A DNA stretch of 64,000 nt from CAVTAV01 sp963732795 (GTDB taxonomy: Bacteria > Pseudomonadota > Alphaproteobacteria > CAVTAV01), in contig CAVTAV010000006.1 of assembly GCA_963732795.1 (NCBI GenBank), positions 744,001 to 808,000 of the forward strand. The letters are read 5' to 3'. The notes beneath the pieces are model-generated. The model was given only the letters and a program-made list of their open reading frames with translations. It did no database searches and was not told where the DNA came from. The translations under genes were made by a program, and so were the position numbers. Position 1 is the stretch's first letter. Each line of letters begins with the position of its first letter. This document shows, piece by piece, positions 14,337 through 21,845 of the stretch.

Positions 14337-15218
14337 TCAGATCGTTGCGAAAAAGCCTTCGAGTGCGGCCTGCGCTTCCGGCTCGTCCAGGGTCGGCGCG
14401 TGGCCGACGCGGGGGATGGTGACGGTAACGAGGTCGGGCTTTTCGGCCTTCATCCGCTCGAAGGTCTTCTCGGCCAGGATGTCGCCCAATTCGCCGCGGA
14501 TCGCCATTGTCGGGATGGGCTTGAGCGCGCCGTAGACCGGCCAGAGATCGGGCGTCGCCGGCGGCGGCTTGCCGCTTTCGTCCCGCGGCGGCTCGCGGAA
14601 GGCACGGCCTATACCGGGATCATAGTCGGGAACGGGACGGCCAGAGGCGCTTTCCTTGAAGGTGCGCCGGGCGAAATCCATCCAATCGGCATCCGTCCAG
14701 TCCGGAAAGGCCGATTGGTTGAGCGTCTTCTGGGCTTCGGCCGCATCGTCCCAGGTCTCGATCTTGGACATCTTGCCGACATAACCGGCGATCCGCGCCG
14801 CGCCTTCGGGGGCGATCTCGGGGCCGACATCGTTCAGCACCACCGCCACAAGGCAATCGGGATTCGCTGCCGCGATCATCATGGCGAGGATCCCGCCCAA
14901 GGACGTGCCGATGACGGCCGCGCGCGCGATACCTTCCGCCGCCATCAGGGCGAAGATGTCGCCGACATAGGTCTGCGGCACATAATGATGGAAGTCGGGA
15001 TCGTAGTCGGATTTGCCGCGGCCCCTCAAATCCGGCGAGATCACCCGGCGCCGGCCCTGGAACCGCATCGCGACGGTCTCGAAATCCTTGGAATTGCGGG
15101 TAAGGCCGGGGAGGCAGAGCACCGGCGGCTTGTTCTCTGGGCCGGCATAGTCGCGGTAATAGAGCGAGAGGCCGTCGGTCACGGAGAACCGTTTTTCTGC
15201 ATAGGGCGTCACGGTCAT
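14337..15218 (-). CDS. Alpha/beta-fold hydrolase
   Basis: 293 residues. It carries the oxyanion-hole LPGLTRNSKDF, LRGRGKSDYDPD, the nucleophile elbow GTSLGG (Ser) and the C-terminal VGHAPTLDEPEA with the catalytic His. The layout is that of small-molecule esterases, haloperoxidase-like or ring-cleavage-product hydrolases; the substrate is not readable. The ATG at 15218 has a GGGAGAG Shine-Dalgarno eight bases upstream; another in-frame ATG at 15254 is less likely. It lies 50 bases downstream of the glycerate kinase gene in the same direction, so the two may share a transcript. Confidence 0.85.
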   Translation of the reverse strand: MTVTPYAEKRFSVTDGLSLYYRDYAGPENKPPVLCLPGLTRNSKDFETVAMRFQGRRRVISPDLRGRGKSDYDPDFHHYVPQTYVGDIFALMAAEGIARAAVIGTSLGGILAMMIAAANPDCLVAVVLNDVGPEIAPEGAARIAGYVGKMSKIETWDDAAEAQKTLNQSAFPDWTDADWMDFARRTFKESASGRPVPDYDPGIGRAFREPPRDESGKPPPATPDLWPVYGALKPIPTMAIRGELGDILAEKTFERMKAEKPDLVTVTIPRVGHAPTLDEPEAQAALEGFFATI

Positions 15219-15268
15219 ATCTCGCTCTCCCGATTGCGCCGCGCTCCAAACCAACGTTCGCCGGGGTC

Positions 15269-16540
15269 TCAGGTTCCCTCGATCAGGATGGCGCGGAAGT
15301 CGTTGACGTTCGTGCGGGTCGGCCCGGTGGTCACGCCGTCTTCGAGAAGCTCGAAGAAGCGCCCGGCATTATGGGCCGAAAGGAACCAGGATGCATCCAG
15401 GCCCCGGTCCTTGCCGCGTTTCAACGTGTCGGAATCGATGATCGCGCCGGCGAAGGGGCCGGTGCCGTCGATCCCGTCCGTGTCGCAGGCGATCGCCGAG
15501 ACGCCCTGATGACCGCCTAAGTGCCAGGCAAGCGCCAGGAGATACTCGGTGTTGCGTCCGCCCTGACCGGCCGGGCTCCGCACCTCGACCGTGGTCTCGC
15601 CGCCCGAGATCAGCGCTAGCCGCCTTCCCTTGCCGATCGCCTCGGCGGCGATCCGGGCATGGGCCTGGGCCACCACCCGCGCCTCGCCTTCGATGGCGCC
15701 GCCGAGAATGACCGCGCGGTATCCGGCCGCTTCGGCCGTCTTGGCGGCGGCTTTCAGGGACGAGTCGGCATTGGCGATGATGTGGAATTCGGAGCGCGAG
15801 AGCTTGAGATCGGTCGGCTTCGGCGACTCGCCCTCGCCGGATTTGAGCAGCACCGAGACTGCGGGCGAGACGGGAATTGCGTATCGCTCCAGGATCAGCC
15901 GGGCGTCGAGCGCCGTGGTCGGATCGCCGACCGTTGGGCCGGAGCCGATATCGCCCGGTTTGTCACCCGGCACGTCGGAGATGGCGCAGGTGACGGTGGG
16001 CGTCGGATAGGCGGCCTCGGCCAGGCGCCCGCCCTTGATCCCCGAGAGGTGGCGGCGGACGCAGTTGATCTCGGAAATCTTGGCCCCGGAATTCAGCAGT
16101 GCGCGGGTGATCGCCTGTTTCTCGCCGAGCGTGATGCCGGGCGCCGGCAGGACCAGCAGGCTGGACGCGCCGCCCGACAAGAGGCACAGCAGCAGGTCGC
16201 CCTGGTGCAGCCCCGCCGCCAACGCCTTGATCCGCCAGGCCGCCTCGACGCCGGTATCGTCCGGGACCGGATGGCCCGCTTCGATCAGCGCGATCGAGGT
16301 CAGATTTTCGTCTTCCTTGAGTCCGTGGCCATAGCGCGTGACGACCAGGCCCTCGCATTCGCCGTCGTAATGCTCCTCGGCGGCGAGCGCCATGGATGCT
16401 GCCGCCTTACCGGCGCCAACCACCACCAGCCGCCCCGCCGGATGCGGCGGCAGGAAGGGCGGCAGGCAGATTGCCGGATCGGCGGCCGCGACCGCATCGT
16501 CGAAAAGGGCGCGCAGCAGGGCCCGCTGCTCGTCAGCCAT
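15269..16540 (-). CDS. Glycerate 2-kinase (MOFRL / TtuD-GckA family)
   Basis: 423 residues. ATP-dependent phosphorylation of D-glycerate to 2-phosphoglycerate, used in the serine cycle, glyoxylate and tartrate routes. Family blocks are VVGAGKAAASMA near the N-terminus, LLCLLSGGASSLL, NCVRRHLSGIKGGRLA, SDVPGDKPGDIGSGPT, and the C-terminal MOFRL part (LISGGETTVEV, GRNTEYLLALA, DTDGIDGTGPFAGA, PTRTNVNDFRA). Older annotation calls this family hydroxypyruvate reductase. It is the first gene of a probable two-gene unit with the alpha/beta hydrolase. Confidence 0.93.
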   Translation of the reverse strand: MADEQRALLRALFDDAVAAADPAICLPPFLPPHPAGRLVVVGAGKAAASMALAAEEHYDGECEGLVVTRYGHGLKEDENLTSIALIEAGHPVPDDTGVEAAWRIKALAAGLHQGDLLLCLLSGGASSLLVLPAPGITLGEKQAITRALLNSGAKISEINCVRRHLSGIKGGRLAEAAYPTPTVTCAISDVPGDKPGDIGSGPTVGDPTTALDARLILERYAIPVSPAVSVLLKSGEGESPKPTDLKLSRSEFHIIANADSSLKAAAKTAEAAGYRAVILGGAIEGEARVVAQAHARIAAEAIGKGRRLALISGGETTVEVRSPAGQGGRNTEYLLALAWHLGGHQGVSAIACDTDGIDGTGPFAGAIIDSDTLKRGKDRGLDASWFLSAHNAGRFFELLEDGVTTGPTRTNVNDFRAILIEGT

Positions 16541-16565
16541 GGGAACGTCCGTCTGTGGAAGGCTT

Positions 16566-16639
16566 TGGAGCGGGTGAAGGGAATCGAACCCTCGTCGTAA
16601 GCTTGGGAAGCTTCTGCTCTACCATTGAGCTACACCCGC
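16566..16639 (-). tRNA. tRNA-Gly (anticodon CCC)
   Basis: A full cloverleaf on the minus strand: acceptor GCGGGTG/CACCCGC, D-arm GCTCAATGGTAGAGC, anticodon loop TTCCCAA with U33 and A37 giving CCC, T-arm AGGG-TTCGATT-CCCT. The 3' CCA is encoded. 74 nucleotides. The outer anticodon-stem pair is weak (G-A), so a covariance-model check of the anticodon assignment would be useful. Confidence 0.92.
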
Positions 16640-16840
16640 ACCGGCGTGCTAAACTCTTCTATCATGACAGGCCGGCCCCCACCAATCGGCTTTCCGATGC
16701 GCCACGCCAGCGCACTCACCAGCCGACAGGCGCAGCCTATCAGACCTTCGGTGAAGGAATGTTCACTAAGTCGGGCAGGACGGTCCGTCAATCGGTTTTG
16801 CCTAGGGTGAGGTGGGGTTATCGAAGACGAGAGAGTTGTA

Positions 16841-17803
16841 ATGGATCGACGCATAGACAATGAGCCGAGCTTCGCGCCTCTCGCGGCGGGAAAGTTCGTC
16901 GATCCCGACCTGACCGCGAAGGGGGACCGGCGGGCGTCGGTTGCGTTGAAACGGCTCGAGACCTTGTGGGTCAATACCGGGACCTTGTGCAATCTGACCT
17001 GCGGCAACTGCTATATCGAATCGAGCCCGACCAACGATCGGCTGGCCTATATCCGTGCGGCTGAAGTCTCGGCCTATCTCGACGAGATCGCGGCGCTTGG
17101 GCTCGGCACGCGGGAGATCGGGTTTACCGGCGGCGAGCCGTTCATGAACCCGGATTTCATGGGCATGCTGGAAGACGCGCTCGCCCGCGGCTTCGAGGCG
17201 TTGGTGCTGACCAATGCCATGCGGCCGATGATGAAATGCGCGAAAGGCCTTCTCGATCTCAAGCGGCGGTTCGGAGACCGGCTGACCTTGCGCGTCTCGA
17301 TCGACCATTTCACCCGCAAGGGCCACGAGGCCGAACGCGGCCGCAATAGCTGGGCGCCGATGATGAAGGGGCTTCGCTGGCTGTCGGACAACGGCTTCCG
17401 CATCACCGTCGCAGGGCGCAGCGGCTTCGGCGAACCTGGCGGCGACATGCGCGCGGGCTTTGCCGGTCTCTTCCGCCGCGAGGGCATCCGGATCGACGCG
17501 AACGACCCGGCGCAGCTCGTGCTGTTCCCCGAGATGGACGCCGCGAAAGATGTCGCCGAAATCACCACGGCCTGCTGGGACATCCTGCACAAGAATCCGA
17601 ACGACATCATGTGCGCGACCTCGCGCATGGTGGTCAAACGCAAGGGCGCAGCGCAGCCTGCGGTGCTGTCCTGCACGCTTCTCGCCTACGACCCGCAATT
17701 CGAGCTTGGCCCGCGCCTTGCCGACGCGCTCGGGCCGATCAAGCTCAACCACCCCCATTGCGCTACCTTCTGCATCCTCGGCGGCGCATCCTGTAGTGCT
17801 TGA
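16841..17803 (+). CDS. Radical SAM protein of unknown substrate
   Basis: 320 residues. The [4Fe-4S]/SAM motif CNLTCGNCY (CX3CX2C) is at about residues 51-57, followed by the GGEPFMNPDF glycine-rich SAM-binding strand and LTNAMRPM. The C-terminus has further cysteines in HCATFCILGGASCS, suggesting an auxiliary cluster. The general layout is that of small radical SAM oxidoreductases related to heme- or peptide-modifying enzymes. No precursor peptide or partner gene is adjacent. The gene ends inside the -35 region of the metZ promoter, placing it directly upstream of a SAM-sensing riboswitch. Confidence 0.85.
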   Translation: MDRRIDNEPSFAPLAAGKFVDPDLTAKGDRRASVALKRLETLWVNTGTLCNLTCGNCYIESSPTNDRLAYIRAAEVSAYLDEIAALGLGTREIGFTGGEPFMNPDFMGMLEDALARGFEALVLTNAMRPMMKCAKGLLDLKRRFGDRLTLRVSIDHFTRKGHEAERGRNSWAPMMKGLRWLSDNGFRITVAGRSGFGEPGGDMRAGFAGLFRREGIRIDANDPAQLVLFPEMDAAKDVAEITTACWDILHKNPNDIMCATSRMVVKRKGAAQPAVLSCTLLAYDPQFELGPRLADALGPIKLNHPHCATFCILGGASCSA

Positions 17804-17828
17804 CGCCCCCGTCTTTGCGGAGTACGAA
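17800..17828 (+). promoter_or_regulatory. Promoter of the SAM-II/metZ transcript
   Basis: TTGACG (17800-17805), a 17-base spacer and TACGAA (17823-17828). Transcription would start near 17835, just ahead of the riboswitch aptamer. Confidence 0.55.
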
Positions 17829-17836
17829 ACTTCCCA

Positions 17837-17895
17837 TCGTGGCGATTTGGCGACCGGCTTGCGGCCACGTTAAATAAGCAGCTAAAATGGTCGGG
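17837..17895 (+). promoter_or_regulatory. SAM-II riboswitch aptamer
   Basis: P1 is CGTGGC (17838-17843) with GCCACG (17864-17869). The conserved GATTT follows, then a loop containing GACC (17852-17855), then TTAAAT, GCTAAAA (17881-17887) and GGTC (17889-17892). The loop GACC pairs with GGTC to give the P2 pseudoknot of the SAM-II (metA-motif) fold. This class occurs mainly in alphaproteobacteria ahead of methionine-synthesis genes, which fits metZ starting 52 bases downstream. Confidence 0.92.
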
Positions 17896-17903
17896 CGATA
17901 GGA

Positions 17904-17929
17904 CCCTGACCGGACGGTCGGGGTTTTTT
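17904..17929 (+). terminator. Intrinsic terminator inside the metZ leader
   Basis: CCCTGACC (17904-17911), loop GGAC, GGTCGGGG (17916-17923), then six T. CCTGACC (17905-17911) can instead pair with GGTCGGG (17889-17895) at the end of the aptamer, an alternative helix excluded when the SAM-bound pseudoknot uses GGTC. This suggests transcriptional attenuation. Confidence 0.8.
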
Positions 17930-17946
17930 CGTTTGAGGGACCGACG

Positions 17947-19149
17947 ATGAAAAGCACGACAACCAAGGAAACCGCCAAGTCCTGGCGGCTGAGAACCAAG
18001 CTGGTGCGCGGCGGCACCAAGCGCTCGCAATTCGGCGAGACCAGCGAGGCGATCTATCTCACCTCCGGCTTCGTCTATGACGAGGCGGAAATCGCGGCGG
18101 CGCGGTTCGCCGGGAAGGCCGAGGGATTTACCTATTCCCGCCTCGCCAACCCGACCGTCGCGATGTTCGAGGAGCGCATGGCGCTGATCGAGGGAGCCGA
18201 GGTCGCGCGCGGGACGGCGACCGGCATGGCGGCGGTCTCGACATCGCTGTTGTGTCAGCTTCGGGCGGGCGATCACGTCGTGTCGTCGAGCGCGCTGTTC
18301 GGATCGTGTCTGTTCATTCTGGAGGACGTGCTGCCGCGCTTCGGCGTGAAGGTGAGTTTCGTGACCGGCAGCGATATCGACGCGTGGCGCAAGGCGATCA
18401 CGCCCGAGACCAAGGTCGTCTTTCTCGAATCGCCGGCCAATCCGACCCTCGACATCATCGATATCCGGGCGGTCTCGGAAGCGGCGCATAAGGTCGGCGC
18501 TCGGGTCGTGGTCGACAATGTTTTCGCCACGCCGCTCCTGCAAAAGCCCCTGGAGCTTGGCGCCGATGTCGTCGCCTATTCCGCCACCAAGCATATCGAC
18601 GGCCAGGGCCGTTGCCTCGGCGGCGCGATCCTCTGCGACAAGAAATTCTTCGACGATCACTTGAACCAGTTCCTGCGTCACACCGGCCCGGCCATGAGCC
18701 CGTTCAATGCCTGGGTCATGCTCAAGGGGCTGGAGACCATGGAGCTCCGCGTTTCGCGGATGTGCGAGAACGCGGCGGAGATCGCCGATTTCCTTGCCGC
18801 CAACGACAAGGTCACGCGGGTGCGCTATCCGTTCCGCAAGGACCATCCGCAGCATGATCTCGCCAGGAGCCAGATGAGCGCGGGCGGCTCGATCGTCACC
18901 TTCGACGCGCCGGGCGGCCGCGAAGGCGCGTTCCGGCTGATGAACGCGCTTCAGATCATCGATATTTCGAACAATCTCGGCGATTCGAAGACGCTCATCA
19001 CCCATCCGGCAAGCACGACGCACCAGCGCTTGAGCCAAGCTCAGCGGGATGCTCTGGAGATCGGAGAGGGCATGATGCGGATTTCGGTCGGCCTCGAGGA
19101 TGTCGAGGACCTGAAGGAAGATCTCGCCCAGGCCATCGAGACGCTGTAG
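17947..19149 (+). CDS. metZ: O-succinylhomoserine sulfhydrylase
   Basis: 400 residues, Cys/Met metabolism PLP enzyme. It makes homocysteine from O-succinylhomoserine and sulfide by direct sulfhydrylation. Motifs: AIYLTSGFVYDEAE, YSRLANPTVAMFEERMALIEGAE, VDNVFATPLLQKPLELGADVVAYSATKHIDGQGR with the PLP lysine, and THPASTTHQRLS near the C-terminus. It is preceded by a GAGGGA Shine-Dalgarno and the SAM-II riboswitch, so high SAM should switch it off. MetB- and MetC-type paralogues differ in the active-site surroundings, and this one reads as MetZ. Confidence 0.93.
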   Translation: MKSTTTKETAKSWRLRTKLVRGGTKRSQFGETSEAIYLTSGFVYDEAEIAAARFAGKAEGFTYSRLANPTVAMFEERMALIEGAEVARGTATGMAAVSTSLLCQLRAGDHVVSSSALFGSCLFILEDVLPRFGVKVSFVTGSDIDAWRKAITPETKVVFLESPANPTLDIIDIRAVSEAAHKVGARVVVDNVFATPLLQKPLELGADVVAYSATKHIDGQGRCLGGAILCDKKFFDDHLNQFLRHTGPAMSPFNAWVMLKGLETMELRVSRMCENAAEIADFLAANDKVTRVRYPFRKDHPQHDLARSQMSAGGSIVTFDAPGGREGAFRLMNALQIIDISNNLGDSKTLITHPASTTHQRLSQAQRDALEIGEGMMRISVGLEDVEDLKEDLAQAIETL

Positions 19150-19237
19150 CGGCGTCAAAGCCGCAGTAGGACATGTCGGGCAGCGGTTGCTTTGTCTTTG
19201 CCGACGGGCCACCCTATATTTGAAAGCCTGGAAGCCA

Positions 19238-19654
19238 ATGCCCGATTCTATGCCCGTTATGTCCTACAAAGCCGTCACGCGATCGATCGAGGTTTCGGTG
19301 GAGCCGTTCTTTCTCGAGAACGAGTCCTCGCCGCGCGAAAGCCGCTACGTCTGGGCCTATCGCGTGCGCATCGCCAATCACGGCATGCGGACGGTGCAGC
19401 TCAAGACGCGCTATTGGCAGATCACCGACTCGATGGGGCGGACCCAGGAAGTCCGCGGCCCCGGCGTGGTCGGCGAGCAGCCGGTCCTGGCGCCGGGCGA
19501 GACCTATGTCTATACCAGCGGCACGCCCCTGGATACGCCGTCCGGCATCATGGTCGGCAGCTACTATATGGAGACCGACGACGGCGAAGGCTTCGATGTC
19601 GATATCCCGGCGTTCTCGCTGGACAGCCCGCATCAGCCGATTCAACTTCAGTAA
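19238..19654 (+). CDS. apaG: ApaG (Co2+/Mg2+ efflux-associated) protein
   Basis: 138 residues, a single fibronectin-III-like ApaG fold: RSIEVSVEPFFLENESSP, RYVWAYRVRIANHG, VQLKTRYWQITDSMG, EVRGPGVVGEQPVLAPGETYVYTSGTPL and SYYMETDDGEGFDVDIPAFSLD. Exact role uncertain; linked to Co2+ resistance in Salmonella. The ATG at 19238 has GGAAG ahead of it; the ATG at 19259 would also give a family-like start (MSYKAVTRSIEV). It ends 22 bases before folE and probably shares its transcript. Confidence 0.92.
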   Translation: MPDSMPVMSYKAVTRSIEVSVEPFFLENESSPRESRYVWAYRVRIANHGMRTVQLKTRYWQITDSMGRTQEVRGPGVVGEQPVLAPGETYVYTSGTPLDTPSGIMVGSYYMETDDGEGFDVDIPAFSLDSPHQPIQLQ

Positions 19655-19676
19655 GCGTGAACGAGAAGGAAGCCCC

Positions 19677-20306
19677 ATGAGCGGACCGGCAAAAATGAAG
19701 TCCACGACGGCGCAGATCGTCACGGCGCCCAAGACCCGGCCGTCACGTCAGGAGGCCGAGCAGGCGATCAAGACCCTGCTCCGCTATATCGGCGACGATC
19801 CGGAGCGCGAAGGCCTGGTGGACACGCCGGGGCGGGTGGTCTCGGCCTATGACGAATGGTTCGCGGGCTATGCCGCCGACCCGGTGGAGTATCTCCAGCG
19901 CACCTTCGAGGAGATCGAAGGCTATGACGAGATGGTGGTGCTGAAAGGCATCGCCTTCGAATCCCATTGCGAGCACCATATGGCGCCGATCATCGGCCAA
20001 GCCCATGTCGGCTACCTGCCGACGAACCGCATCGTCGGCATCTCGAAGCTCGCCCGCGTCGTGCAGGCCTATGCCAAGCGGCTGCAGGTCCAGGAGGTCA
20101 TGACAGCCCAGATCGCCAATCTGATCAGCGACGTGCTGGAGCCGGCGGGCGTCGGCGTGGTGATCGAGGCGAGCCACGAATGCATGACCACCCGCGGCGT
20201 CCACAATCCGTCGAGCCGGATGGTCACCAGCCGGATGCTCGGCGCCTTCCGCGAGGACGAGAAGACCCGCCGCGAATTCCTCGCCGCGATCGCCCGCGAC
20301 TCCTGA
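19677..20306 (+). CDS. folE: GTP cyclohydrolase I
   Basis: 209 residues. First step of tetrahydrofolate (and queuosine precursor) synthesis: GTP to dihydroneopterin triphosphate. Motifs: PEREGLVDTPGRVVSAYDE, the zinc and catalytic FESHCEHHMAPIIGQAHVGYLP, GISKLARVVQAYAKRLQVQE, and ASHECMTTRGVHNP with the second zinc Cys. The ATG at 19677 follows GAAGGA. queG in this window acts downstream in queuosine synthesis, which also draws on this enzyme, but the two genes are 14 kb apart. Confidence 0.96.
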   Translation: MSGPAKMKSTTAQIVTAPKTRPSRQEAEQAIKTLLRYIGDDPEREGLVDTPGRVVSAYDEWFAGYAADPVEYLQRTFEEIEGYDEMVVLKGIAFESHCEHHMAPIIGQAHVGYLPTNRIVGISKLARVVQAYAKRLQVQEVMTAQIANLISDVLEPAGVGVVIEASHECMTTRGVHNPSSRMVTSRMLGAFREDEKTRREFLAAIARDS

Positions 20307-20390
20307 AGCCGGTAGACCGGATTCGGCGATTGGGTTAACGTCCCCCTTCACCAGCCGGCCGCATCGGGCCGGCACCTTGGGAGGGGTTTT

Positions 20391-21162
20391 ATGTCTTCAG
20401 CGATTTCCAAAGCCGCAGGCGCCGTTCTTGCCGCCGCCACGCTCTGTCTCGTAAGCCTGCCGGCCTTGGCCGACGGCTATATGGTGCCGGCCGGCACGCC
20501 GGATTACATCAAGAAGGCGGTCGAATCGCCGGACCGCCCGGCCGCCGCCAAGGCCCGCGACGCCGGCCGCAAGCCGGCCCAGATCCTGACCATGTCGGGC
20601 ATCAAGCCGGGCGACCACGTGGTCGAATTCGCGTCTTTCGGCCAGTACTACACGCAAATGCTGTCGCAGATCGTGGGTCCCGACGGCTCGGTCGATATGT
20701 ACGACCTGCCCTATACCGAAAAGCGGGCCGGCGAGGCGAGCCGGGCGTTCGTCGCCAAGCACCCGAATTCGCATTATCACATCGTCGATTACAATCAGAT
20801 CGAGCTGCCGAAGAACGTCGATATCGTCTACATGGTGCTCTACTACCATGACCTCTCTCTGAACAATATCGACACGGCCGCGCTCGACAAAAAGATCTAT
20901 GCCGCGCTGAAGCCGGGCGGCGTGTTCTTCGTGGTCGATCATAACGCCCGGCCGGGCTCGGGCCGCGAGGACACCAAGAAGCTCCACCGGATCGATCCCG
21001 CGGTGATCAAGCAGGAGGTGACCGCGGTCGGGCTTCAAGCTCGCCGAGACGAGCGACATTCTCGCCCATCCCGAAGACCCGCACACCCAGATGATTTTCA
21101 CGCCGGGTGTCCGCGGCAAGACCGACCGCAGCATCTTCAAATTCGAGAAGCCGGGGAATTAA
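20391..21162 (+). CDS. Exported class I methyltransferase-like protein (one apparent +1 insertion)
   Basis: About 256 residues after repair. A clear signal peptide (KAAGAVLAAATLCLVSLPALA) is followed by a Rossmann methyltransferase-like fold: ILTMSGIKPGDHVVEFASFGQYYTQMLSQIVGPDGSV, VDIVYMVLYYHDLS and LKPGGVFFVVDHNA. The usual glycine-rich motif I (D-x-G-x-G) reads EFASFGQYY, so SAM binding may be altered. An extra G near 21031 breaks the frame; the continuation GFKLAETSDILAHPEDPHT and TPGVRGKTDRSIFKFEKP matches the family. Periplasmic methyltransferase-like proteins of this kind are common in proteobacteria and uncharacterised. A strong terminator follows. Confidence 0.8.
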
Positions 21163-21186
21163 TCCGGCTCTTTTGATGCGATCGGA

Positions 21187-21212
21187 GGGGGCGGCTTCGT
21201 GCCGCCCCTTTT
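21187..21212 (+). terminator. Rho-independent terminator
   Basis: GGGGGCGGC, loop TTCGT, GCCGCCCC, then TTTT. It ends the folE-side transcription unit after the methyltransferase-like gene. Confidence 0.85.
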
Positions 21213-21235
21213 CGTTTGTCGTGAAGGCCTCACGA

Positions 21236-21314
21236 GTCATTGCGAGCGACCAACGGGAGCGCGGCAATCCAGGACGGCTGGATCACCGCGGCGCTTTGCG
21301 CCTCGCGATGACGA
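21236..21314. repeat. Palindromic intergenic repeat, class A (long form)
   Basis: GTCATTGCGAG at the left end and CTCGCGATGAC at the right end form an imperfect inverted repeat around GCGGCAATCCAGGACGGCTG. The right half matches the shorter element after gltB (3555-3592). Typical of interspersed alphaproteobacterial repeats. Confidence 0.65.
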
Positions 21315-21324
21315 TTCCTCATAC

Positions 21325-21370
21325 TTCCGTATAATATTCCGTATATTACTCTATTATTCCTTATAATATT
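21325..21370. promoter_or_regulatory. AT-rich array of TTCC(G/T)TATA direct repeats
   Basis: TTCCGTATA begins at 21325 and at 21337, and TTCCTTATA at 21357, within an AT-rich stretch that contrasts with the flanking DNA. The array ends about 45 bases before the HTH gene, so it is a candidate operator/promoter region for that gene. Confidence 0.45.
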
Positions 21371-21416
21371 CTGATATAGAGCATTATAGGGAGTGATTCG
21401 TTAGGATCGATAGGCC

Positions 21417-21842
21417 ATGTCACAGGAACTCTATTCCGTCGAGCAGGTTGCCGAGAGACTCGGGCTTCATGTCCGGACGGTGCGGAATTATGTGCGGGAC
21501 GGGCGGTTGAAGGCGGTGCGGATCGGCAAGCAGTATCGGATCGCGCGGAAGGATTTGGAGGCCTTTACGGGCCGGCCCGCGGGCGAGACGGTGCGTCGGG
21601 AGCGCCATGTCGAGGTGTCGAGCATCGTCGAGATCGACGCGGTCAGCCCCGAGACCGCCACACGGGTCTCGAACGGGCTCACGGGCGCGGCGCAGGGCCG
21701 GCACAAGGGCGGAGTCGACGAGCCGGTGCGGGTCAACGCAATCTATTATCCCGAACGCGCAAGGCTGAAAGTGATCGTCACCGGCGGCATCGCCGCGACC
21801 ACGCAATTCCTCGGGCTCATCAATCTCCTTCAGGAGTCGTGA
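21417..21842 (+). CDS. Excisionase-type helix-turn-helix regulator
   Basis: 141 residues. The N-terminal 50 residues form a MerR/excisionase-like winged helix: YSVEQVAERLGLHVRTVRNYVRDGRLKAVRIGKQYRIARKDLEAF. The C-terminal part (about residues 62-141, HVEVSSIVEIDAV ... RLKVIVTGGIAATTQFLGLINLLQ) looks like a small alpha/beta sensing domain that I do not recognise. The downstream hydrolase ATG lies four bases after this stop codon, so the two are translated together. It is probably an autoregulator binding the AT-rich repeats just upstream. Confidence 0.8.
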   Translation: MSQELYSVEQVAERLGLHVRTVRNYVRDGRLKAVRIGKQYRIARKDLEAFTGRPAGETVRRERHVEVSSIVEIDAVSPETATRVSNGLTGAAQGRHKGGVDEPVRVNAIYYPERARLKVIVTGGIAATTQFLGLINLLQES

Positions 21843-21845
21843 GCC

